Below are positions 47,301-59,300 of a stretch of 64,000 nucleotides of DNA, in pieces (the first letter of the stretch is position 1; the number at the start of each line of letters is the position of its first letter). The position numbers were made by a program, and so were the translations under genes. This stretch comes from Saccharum officinarum (taxonomy: Eukaryota; Streptophyta; Magnoliopsida; Poales; Poaceae): the NCBI GenBank assembly GCA_020631735.1, contig CM036179.1:21257063-21321062 (forward strand), read 5' to 3'. A model generated the notes under the pieces. The model saw only the letters and a program-made list of their open reading frames with translations. It had not been told where the DNA came from and searched no databases.

Positions 47301-50300
47301 CACCTTCAAAGGTTTAGTTCTTTTTCTTTGTGAGAAACGATGATTGAGGTATATTTAACTTTCCATAAAGGAGCTGAACCGGGAAGAACCAGCTGGAATT
47401 GGCCGACCAAGCTCTGAGCGTTATGTGCTTGATTTCAGAGGGGCTCTTGTGGAAAGAAGGGCAATTGTCTCAAGAGAGAGATTAAGTTTGAGCCACTGCC
47501 TCTCTCTTTCTGCACTTATTAAACTAATGAGTAAGTTAAAACTTATTTTAAATTGCCTCTTATCAAATTGAACATTTTTTTCCTAGCGCTTACCAGGTGA
47601 TGTTAATCATTCATTGGCATGAGCCTTCGTGCTGTGCTTGTATAACCTTTTGGACATGTCAATTTATGGGAAGCAAGGACTAATGCTTTATGCAATTTCA
47701 TTTAGGCCCCAGAGAGGTTAAGGATGTATTTTCAATATTGAAAGACTGTGCAGCTGAAGGAAATCAAAATAGTAGTGTGGAGCTCCAGGTTTGAAGTTTG
47801 AACCAATTACTTTGGAATGGCATGATGGTTGTTGACATGTTGTTTGTGTGCATCTGTATAATGCTATGTTGATACAAAAAGTTACTAACTCTGTCATTGC
47901 AGATCACCTATGGAGTTCTGTTCTCTCTTGTGGCAACTTTTATTTCTGATGCCCTAAGTACTCTTGAGAAAGCATCATTGTCATCGTCTGATTCCTCATT
48001 TAGACGCGAATTTCATGAACTTGTAAGCTTTGATATGTGCATCTTCACTGATCACTGTTTAATACTTTGATTGAACATACAAATGTTTTATCATTGCGAT
48101 CTATGATTTCTTTTAGGTGACGAGGACAGGTAACAATTCGACTATTGAAGGGTTTGTTGGTGTTGTGAGACTTGCATGGTCTGTTCATTTGATGCTAACT
48201 CAAGATCGAAGTAATACAAGAGAAATGTCAGATATTTGGTCATGTCTGGAAATTATCTGTCGTCAAAATTCTTTTGAGTTTTTGCGGGAGCAAGTTTTGA
48301 AAACAGCTGCATACCAGGTATAGCAAATCTGGGTTTCAATGCAGCCTTATACCAAATCTGGATTTCAATGCAGTCTTATTCAACTGTATGTCCACTTGTC
48401 CAGTTAACCATGGTCCTAAGGGTTGTGCAAATATTTTTTTTTTAAAAAAATTGAAATGTTTTGTGTCCTCCACGTATTATATTCTAATGTGTTTGCATAA
48501 TCTTGCCCCAGTAAATTTCTCTGTATGTTTCCCCTTTGTTTGTCATGTTAATCTGTTGTCTCTACCAATTGTATTAGTTTGATTTGCATTGTGACATTCT
48601 AGAAGCAAATTTTTTAAAAAATCCCTTTATCTAGTTGACTTCTGTTGGTTCCATTTCTAGCTTCATTCCAGTCATAATCTTTCCTCAATTTGAAATCCTT
48701 GCTCTCTTGAAATCCAAGCCCATGGGAACAGTGCAAATCGGCCTTATATAGTTATATGAGGAGCAGGTTCAGCCAAACATGATTAGTGCATATTATGTGA
48801 TATTAGTATATCTTAAAGCAGATAAGGTAGGCTAGTAGAGTATCCTTCTGTAAATGAACACCATGGTAACGCCTTGTTTCCATGTATTATGTGTCTCGTC
48901 TTGGTGCAGCCAACCTAACATCTCCATAGGGCAGGCCGGCAGGGTGACCCAACCAACCAACCAAAAAATTGTTTCATTGCATCCTGACCCTTTGTAATGG
49001 CAACAGAACATGCTCATTTGTAATTGCTGTTGAATTTGATCATGCTACTATTGTATTTATGTCCGCTATCAAAGCTTGCCCACTGATATATGTAGAATCA
49101 TAGATTGGCTCCACCGAAAGAGGTGTTAGTATTTCTTGTGGCCAGTCTTGATAATTCTCATGTATTAATGCAAAGTTTGTTTCCAAGAATATCAAACATA
49201 TTTTATTTAGATAATATAGTACAGTGTTTTTTTCTTGTTTATCATTATTTCTTCTCATCTAATGCAGAATGATGATGAGGACATTGTCTACATGTACACT
49301 GGCTACACTCACAAGCTAATGATGTGCTTTATTTCCCACCCTACTTCTAGAGATAAGGTTAGAGGACTACTTCATTGAAGCATATAGTAACCTAGTAGAA
49401 TACTCTTGTTTGAGAAAAAAAAAAACCCTATTAGAATACTCCCTCCATTTGTAAATTTATATATTACACTGTTGACTTTTTCACACAAGCTTTGACCATT
49501 CGTCTTATTGAAATATTTATTGCAAATATGCAAGAATATAAGTCATGCTGGCAGTATCTTTAATGATATAACAAGTCACAACAAAATAAATAATACTTAC
49601 ATAGTTTTTTTTTCCTAAAAGACAAATGGTCAAACGTCATGTGCGAAAGTCAGTGGTGTCATATATTTAAACATGGAGGGAGTATCCATTTTCCTGTCTT
49701 GCAACCTCTGGTGGTCACTATATGATTAGTGTCCTATGATGGGGATAACATGCAAGTAACTTTCTTCATTCTGTGTGCAAAATCGATAATATTATCGTCT
49801 TGACAGATAAAGGAAATTAAGGAGAAAGCAATGACTGCCCTCAGTCCATATGGGCCACCGCGGGGTCATCGGGAAGATCTTGGTAGAAATGGGGAACAAG
49901 TTGATCAGCCTACTAAGGAGCCTTTTGTATCCCTGCTGGAACTAGTTAGAGAAATCTATCAGGTAATGCTTCTGTCATTTATATAGTCGAATCAAATCTG
50001 TGGACCTGAAAACATGTATGATTTAGCTTGACATGGATCTAGTGTCCTCCCATGTGTTAATCTTGTCTTTTTTTTATAATGACATATTTATGTCATCTTG
50101 TGTGACCACTTGGTAATAGCTAGTGCTAGTTCTTCCTGGGTAATAGATGCAAATGCATTGTTGCAAAGTAAAAGTAGAAATCAAACGATGCATCATGCAT
50201 TATTCCTGCATTGCTGTCTTTTTGCTTCTCTGTGTCCTGGGCAAAGTGGACTTTTTTTAAAAAAAACTTTTTGCATGTGCACACAACATTCTGCACTCAT

Positions 50301-53300
50301 AGGAGTCATTTTGGGATGTAAAAACTTTTCGAAATACCATTCTAGGGCCTATATCAATGATAAATTGAATGACTATCAAATGCTACTAGGACACCAGTGT
50401 TCATTTTTCTTTTTGCCGGTTTGTGAACTTGAGTCCGAGTCAGATTCTAGCAACATGTGTCCAAGCTCGATTGTTGTTTCTCTTTCTCACGACCAATATT
50501 TCTTTTACTGAGTTGGATACCTTGAGGCAGTCAGACACAACGATGACATGTGATGAAATGTAATTGATGCATCTATTTTAACTACTGTTGACCTTTGTAG
50601 TATAATGCAACGTTTAGTTTGACTGTTTTGTAGACTCTTGACTTGTTTCTGATTCAAGGTTAAAATTTTCTCTCTAGTCTAGTAATTGCTTCCATCTGTG
50701 ACCATCAGAAGCATGATCTTGCATTTTCATTTGGGGAATTTAAATATTTTCTCGGCATCACTTTGAACCCCGTGATTTGATCTTACAAATGTACATGAAG
50801 CAGTAATAACATTTTGAAAGCACATTAGATGCTCGTAAGGTTACTGCATTTCTATTGAACACATCTATTTGATTAGTCTTTTTCAGTCTACTAAATGTGC
50901 AAAACTGTATGTCCATCGTTCTCAATAAGGCATGATATTTTGTATGATCTCTCGAATGTTCCTTTTTTTCTGTGTTTTGGTTTGAGAAGTTTACATAGCA
51001 ATAACATTTTTTTTTTGGTGTGTTGTCTTCAGAAAGAGCCTGAGCTAGGGAATGGAAATGATGAACTGTGGACCTTTGTTATATATGCAGGAGAAGACCA
51101 CACCAACACACAAACTCTTGTGGCCTTCCTTGGACTTCTCAGTACTTTGGTATGCATTATGGTTACTGCTCTGTTCAGTTTTCCATTGTTTGCGCTGACT
51201 GAACAATTTTGTCAGGCTTCCACCGAAGTTGGTGCTGCCAAAGTCTATGAGCTTCTCCAAGGAAAAACTTACCGTTCAGTGGGTTGGAGCACTTTGTTTG
51301 ATTGCTTATCTATCTATGAGGAGAAGTTCAAAAAATCAATTCAATCTTCTGCAAACATACCGCCTGATTTTCCTGAGGGGGATGCACAGGCACTTGTTGC
51401 ATATTTAGCTGTTCTTCAGAAGGTGTGAGATTTCTTGCACTTATTCATTTGTTTTGTTCATCTATGGAGGCACACGTTAGAGTCGAAAGGGTTCAGACTT
51501 AGTAGGACTAAGACCGAGTACATGAGGTGCAATTTCAGCGCGACTAGGCACGAGGAGGGAGACGTTAGCCTCGATGGGCAAGTGGTGGCCAAGAAGGATA
51601 CTTTTCGTTATTTAGGGTCGATGCTACAAAAGGATGGAGACATTGATGAAGATGTTAGGCATAGAATTTCAGCCGGCTGGTTGAAATGGCGTCAAGCTTC
51701 TGGCGTTCTCTGTGATAAAAGGGTGCCTCAGAAGCTGAAAGGTAAGTTCTATAGGACGGCGATTCGTCCGGCGATGTTATACGGTGCTAAGTGTTGGCCT
51801 ACAAAAAGGCGACATGTCCAGCAATTGAGTGTAGCAGAGATGCGTATGTTGCGTTGGTGTTGTGGGCACACAAGGAGGGATAGAGTCCGGAACGATGATA
51901 TTCGGGATAGGGTTGGGGTGTCACCAATTGAGGAGAAATTGATTCAACATCGGTTGAGATGGTTTGGACATGTCCAACGGAGGCCTCCTGAGGCGCCGGT
52001 GCGTAGTGGAGTTCTAAAGCGGGCCGATAATGTAAAGAGCGGTAGAGGTCGACCTAAACTAACTTGGGACGAGTCCGTTAAGAGAGATCTTAAGGAGTGG
52101 AATATCTCCAAGGATTTAGCTTTGGACAGGAGCGCTTGGAGATTGGCAATCAACGTGCCTGAACCGTGACCTCTTTTTGTCTTGTGCCCTTTATGTTCCT
52201 TTATGTGTCTCCATGTTTCTCGTCTCTTTTGGGTTTCATCTCTAGCCTACCCCAACTTGCTTGGGACAAAAGGCTATGTTGTTGTTGTTGTTGTATCTTG
52301 GTCAGCTTTGTTCACAGTAAACTGCACTTGCACCTCTGACGATGATGAATTTGGAATCACTATATATATTTACCTTTAGCATTACGCTCCACTTTCCATG
52401 ACTATATCGTCATCCTGAAGGTTTTTTTTTTGTCATCGTAGCCTATGTTGTGGATGTCATGATTTTGCTGCATCTCTTTTACACTTCAATTCTGTAGTTG
52501 TCATCAGCTATGCATGTTTCTTTGAAAAATCAGAAAATATAATCAGCCTTTGTCTCAGCATATCAGTCTTGCTTATCTTATAACCCATTTGAGAGGTTCT
52601 GTTACAGGCTTACAGCTGCATTGAGGTTCTGGAAGCTTAGTAGAAATTTCAATGAATCAATATGCTTCTGGTCCCTCAGCTGTACTGGCCATAAATTACT
52701 ACTACCAAGTAGCTTGTTATGCCAGATGCGCTATGTGTCTCATAAAGTGCTTTTTTCATCAATCATAGTGATTACTGTTGCTGTTGTGATTTGTTTTCTC
52801 GAAGGAAGTTGCTTCGAATTGTCTACTTGATTAGATAAATCATTAGATTGTGAACATGTAGGTGGTGGAAAATGGGAATCCTATGGAACGCAAGAAGTGG
52901 TTCCCTGACATTGAACCTTTATTCAAGCTTCTCAGCTATGAAAATGTGCCTCCGTACTTGAAGGTACAAGCATTTATGTTTTGAGTCCATCTGTACATCT
53001 GACATCCTTTCTTTTTTTGGTTAGGTCGCAGTTATGTTTTCTCGTAATATGTGCTTGAAACATGTGCAGGGGGCTTTGCGAAATTCAATAACTGCATTTA
53101 TCAAAGTGTCACCCCTACTAAAAGATGCTATTTGGAATTATCTTGAGCAATATGATCTACCAGTGGTTACGGCTACATTAGGTCACCATACAGCAACACA
53201 GGTACCCTTAATGTTCACCATTTCACTAATTTCCTAATTTTACTGGCTACTTTCTAACTCATTTTTTTGGTCCTCAAGCAAAGCAACATAATTCCTCTAG

Positions 53301-56300
53301 TCATAAAAGTGTCGTTTTGGGCCTCGACACAACCATCAACCTATTACTTTGACCACTAATTGCTTATGTAAAACATATGGGTAATATCAAAATCTGTAAT
53401 GTTAATGTATTACGATTTTTTTTCAAGATAAAATCTAGCTATACCATTTAAAAATTTAAATGTTAAAATCAACATTTATGGTCAAAGTTGAAACATGTTG
53501 ACTGAATGCCACCCCAAATGACACTATTTTGTGATCGGACGGAGTACAAAAAAAATCCTATTTTCTTCTTTTTTCACATATTTTTTATTAAGTACAATGA
53601 ATTAGGAAAATTAACCTCGTATGCAAAGTTTTTTTCTGTTGTGACAAACAATGAATCTGTGAATAATATTCAATAATAACACATTTAGTATTTCATATAG
53701 TTCTTAACCTTGCATTTAAGTCTCTATTCTATCATTTCCCTTACCCTTAGTGCTCTCATCTGGACGCTACTATGTTTGATTGTGGTTTATATTTTATAGT
53801 TGGGACTCAACTATTTCTCAGTTTATATGATTTTACTATTTGATGTTTATTCCCTTGTTCTCTCTTGTTTTGGTTGCCTTAATACCTAATCTCTAAAACC
53901 ACAACTTTCTTAGAATGCCAATTATTTATGACAACTAGCAAGCACTTAGGTTAGGTAATGCAAGTTCTGGTTCTTAACTGATCAGCTTCTTCTAAGGAAA
54001 GGCTTGGTACCCATCACTTGAATGATGCAATGGAAGCAGCAATTAAAGCTTGTTGATACCCTGGAGCATAGTCACAAAGTTTCCTAGTCGACAGGGTCGA
54101 GGAACGTGATACGCTACTCACGAGGTTTTTACACGGCAGGGTCGAAAATGACCCCGTGTACCTGGGTCAGGGACGACGTTCCCGGATCGAGGGTTGATGC
54201 CTTCGACCCCCTCAATATGGAAACAATATCAAAGTGAGGACAGAGTCTTTGATCTCTGTTTTTGCACCTGAGAGGGAGCAATTTTTTGTAACCTTATTTT
54301 AAAATAATATTTTAAAAATAACCCACTAAAAAAATATATTTGCAAAACTAACTCTTTTGGCAGCACCAAGCGTCGTGGCGCGACAGGACCATGCTGCCGC
54401 GCCGCATGCATTGGCACGGCAATGTTGCCACGCTGGTGCAACTGGGTGACATGGTGCAAGGCTTGTGCTGAACGCGTTGGAGCGGTAGCGCTATCGTGCC
54501 AGTCTGCTTGGTGTGGCAGCCACAGTTAAAAAAAATGATGTGCCGCTTGTCTTCATCCTACTTGGTACGCTCAGAAGGGTTAGATTTGCAAATGTTTTTT
54601 TAGGTGGGTTGTTTTAAACTATTAATTGAATAAGGTTAAAAATAAAAAAATTCAGACCGTTATGCATTTTACTAGTTGTCTTTTGTCATTAGTGTTAGTT
54701 TTTGATGAAAAAACTAACAAAACACTTAGTTTATGTGAAGCAAGGCCTGTTTCTTATAGGTCTTAAAGCAACTACAGCTTCCTCTATCGGAGGATTTGGT
54801 GCCTGTCATCTGAATATCTGATGCATTGGAAAACAAAAACTAAAGATTGTTGAAGTTGCAACCAAATTCGTTTCTCATTTATTTTCGTTCAACCTATGAG
54901 TCAATAAATGTACATGGAATACTTGAATTCAATCTATTCTGGCCAAACCCTTAATGATAGGTGGTCAGCTTTCTTTTGTTTGATCTTTGGTGTAAAATCA
55001 ACTATCAGCAGAATCTAACATAAGGTCTACTATTATTCATATGAAAAATACTACTATAATCTCTAATCTATTCGAGAAAACTATACAATATCTAATCGTT
55101 CTATGTTGGTGGTAGGTCTATGATATGAGGTTTGAGTTGAATGAAGTAGAAGCGAGGAGGGAGAGTTACCCCTCAACCATATCTTTCCTCAGATTGATCA
55201 ATGCACTTATTGTAGAAGAAAGAAACATAAGTGACAAAGGCCGGAGGTGCATACTTTTAACTGATTTTTTTTGTTTCATATCCTGACCTTCAACATCTTT
55301 GAGAGGAAGATACTTTTTCTAACAGGTTCATACTTTTTCTTACAGGTTCATGGGTATCTTTAAGTTTGTTTATGAGGATGTCTTTGGTCCTTTTCCTCAA
55401 AGAGCTTATGCTGACCCCCTGGAAAAATGGGAGCTCGCACTTGCCTGCTTGGAGCATTTCCGCATGTGAGTAGAATGATTTTTTGTTTGAAAATCTAATT
55501 GCTTATCTTTTTTTTTTGGACGGGGAACCATGCAATGTGAACCCTGATGATGCAAATACGCCCTTATAACAGGATAGCTTCTTTTTGATCTACTAATCCC
55601 CGAGACATTTTTTGCCGTAAAATGCAGCAGTCCACTTGGTAACTAATTGACTATTGTTTATTCAGGGTTTTGAGCATGTATGACATAAAGGATGATGATA
55701 TTTATGCTTCTGTGAACACATTAGCTCCTTCCTCTATCGAGAGACAGCTCCCTCTGCTAGAACTACTCAAAGTATGTCCATGTACTGATTTTGAGATGCC
55801 CTAATTGATAACATATTACTGATGCTCAGTCTGGGATTATTTATACTACTTGGAAGTTGATTGAAAATCATGTTGCCATTGGAACACTTTTCATTGCAAA
55901 TGTTGCACACTCCTTACTGAAGATTCCCTCCTTGATGTGCTTATAATATTTCTCAGCCAGTGTTGACAGGCATTTAGCATGTTTTCAGGATCACATAGTA
56001 GAGGTGGAGCTATGTGCTATGGTTAGAATTATGTATGAATATTGCTAACAAACATAGACAAATACATATTGTCTGCTGTATTCAGAACTGTAGGCCAGAG
56101 AACACTAACTAGGGTCACCGGTCAAATAGTGAGCTGTGAGATTTCTTTCCACGTATACTTCCTATATAGCAGTAGTATGAGCTAAAAAAATAATTGTTCT
56201 TTCTAGAATGTACTACTGATTTGATATTTCATGTTCACAAATCACAATATATATGGTGATGTTCTTGTTTTAAAAGCTTTTCTTTATCTTTAGCAGAGAA

Positions 56301-59300
56301 TTATATGTTTATGTCCTTCAGATCACCTGAATTAATATGCTTTGCTTAGGTGGATAAGTGCTTGCTTGTTTGCCTTTTGCTCTGTGGCATATGTTTTTCC
56401 CCATGTATGTATGCCTGTTTAAAGATATTAAAGTTTTGCACAGACTTCTATTGCACCTCTATTTTTACATTATTTATAATTTGTGGTTGTGGAATTTTGA
56501 CTCAGGATTTCATGAGTGGGAAAGTTGCTTTCCGGAATATTATGAACATCATATTAGTGGGTGTTGACTCTCTTATCAAGGAGCGAACTACCCAAACATA
56601 CGGTATCATTTTGGAGAAAGCTGTCCATCTATCTCTTGAAATATTTATTCTTGTCATGGAGAGAGATCTGGCTCTTGCTGATGTTTTTCGGCCACTCTAC
56701 CAGGTTTTGCATTTCGTCTATCTCAACTGTGGGGTTTTGCCTGGTCGTTACTTCATCTAATTGTTTTTCTGCTTTCATTTGGGATTATGCAGCCATTGGA
56801 TGTTATATTAGCTCAAAGTCATAGACAGATCGTAGCATTGCTAGAGTTTGTACGATATGATTATCTTCCCCAAATTCAACAGTGTTCTATCAAAATTATG
56901 GGCATCCTGAGGTAAATTCAAATTACTTATGTTTTTCCTTTGTGCTGCCACTATGCTATTAAATGTCTGCTTTTAATTCCATATATGAAATTTCTGTAAC
57001 AAATTGTAATGCGCTAGTTTGTTTATTTGTGTTCTTACAGCTTGTTTATTTTACGGCAGTTCTAGAATAGTTGGTTTGGTACAGTTGCTTTTGAAAGCTG
57101 ATGTTGGAAAAATGGTAATAGAAGATTATGCTGCTTGCTTGGAGTTCCGGTTTGATGATTTTCAGGTCATAGAAGACACGAAAGATGATGTTGGAGTTCT
57201 AATACTGCAGGTTGTGATTTGTATTTCCTTTGACCTTGGAGATCCATTTGACGGGCTGTGTTTAATTATGCTAATCAATTATATATATGCAGTTGCTTGT
57301 TGACAATATTTGTCGTCCAGCTCCAAACATTACACATTTGCTCTTGGGATTTGATGTCAATGGATCCATTGAGCAAACGGTTCTAAAACCAAAATCCCAC
57401 TACAGGTTAACTCTAGACTCTGCCTTTATTGTGTAGTGATATATTTTATTAATTCAATTGAACTCATCTCGTTATATCTCAGTTGTTTGAAGATAATCCT
57501 TGAAAATCTTGAAAAAGCGACAAAGCCAGAGATAAATGCCTTACTGCACGAATTCAGTTTTCAGGTTTGATTTTTTTTTGGCTTAGTAGTCAGATGTGAG
57601 ATTTTTCATCTTATTTTTATGTTATAATTGGATTTTCTCCATCTTAATTCAGCTTCTCTATGAGTTATGTCTTGATCCTTTAACTTGTGGGCCTGTTATG
57701 GATCTCCTGAGTACAAAGAAGTACCAGTTCTTTTCTAAGGTATAATTTCTTGTCTGTTCTTTTGCATCATATTAACAACATTTAGTTAGAACTCATATTT
57801 TCCTTGCCCACTAATGTCAGCATGTTGGAACCATCGGAGTGACACCGCTCCCGAAAAGGAACAGTAACCAATCTCTTCGTATCAGTATGCTCCATGAGGT
57901 ATACATTGAGATTTCTTCTTTTGTCAAAATCTTAATTACTTAGGACACTCAGAAATTAATAGAAGTGCAAAATGTGCATGTAACCTTTGCTAATGTTTCA
58001 TGATGCCAATCTATAGTAAAATGAACCTTATATTGAATTCAACAACAACAACAACAACATAGCCTTTTGTCCCAAGCAAGTTGGCGTAGGCTAGAGATGA
58101 AACCCAAAAGAGACGAGAAACAGGGAGACACATAAAGGGACATAAAGGGCACAAGACAAAAAGAGGTCACGGTTCAGGCACGTTGATTGCCAATCTCCAA
58201 GCGCTCCTGTCCATAGCTAAATCCTTGGAGATATTCCACTCCTTAAGATCTCTCTTAACGGACTCGTCCCAAGTTAGTTTAGGTCGACCTCTACCGCTCT
58301 TTACATTATCGGCCCGCTTTAGAACTCCACTACGCACCGGCGCCTCAGGAGGCCTCCGTTGGACATGTCCAAACCATCTCAACCGATGTTGAATCAATTT
58401 CTCCTCAATTGGTGCCACCCCAACCCTATCTCGAATATCGTCGTTCCGGACTCTATCCCTCCTTGTGTGCCCACAACACCAACGCAACATACGCATCTCT
58501 GCTACACTCAATTGCTGGACATGTTGCCTTTTTGTAGGCCAACACTCAGCACCGTATAACATCGCCGGACGAATCGCCGTCCTATAGAACTTACCTTTCA
58601 GCTTCTGAGGCACCCTTTTGTCACAGAGAACGCCAGAAGCTTGACGCCATTTCAACCAGCCGGCTGAAATTCTATGCCTAACATCTTCATCAATGTCTCC
58701 ATCCTTTTGTAGCATCGACCCTAAATACCGAAAAGTATCCTTCTTGGCCACCACTTGCCCATCGAACCTTATATTGAATTATCCTTGATAAATGTCACAG
58801 CAGTTACTACTGGGGTTACAATTGGATCGGCACAGTAGCAACAGTGCTCCAGTCATACATGATTGCATATTCGAAACATTGAAATTCTGCTATTTATAAA
58901 TTGCATTTGAACAGAAAAATTTAGGTGCATGGCTGTTTTTAGGCTGCTATTGCTTTTGATGGTCTCCTGCCATATTTAGCTATGTTGGTATTTTTCATTC
59001 TGTTAAAACCTTGATTTGTTTATTTTCAGAGGGCATGGTTGCTAAAGATGTTAGCACTGGCATTACATATATCCGATATATCGTCATCTGTATACAGGGA
59101 AGCCTGCGTGGCTATTCTTTATCATACTTTTGGTCAGTGTGCTGAGAACTTCCAGAGCACAAGTTTGTTCGATTCACGTGCTTTGACTAGCATCAGCGAT
59201 GTACCAGCAAAGAGGAATAAGGTACATTAGGCATCTGTTATCCCCCCACTCCCTCATTTTCTTTTTTTTTTCAAGGTGATGAATCTTTGGATAGGAGGTG

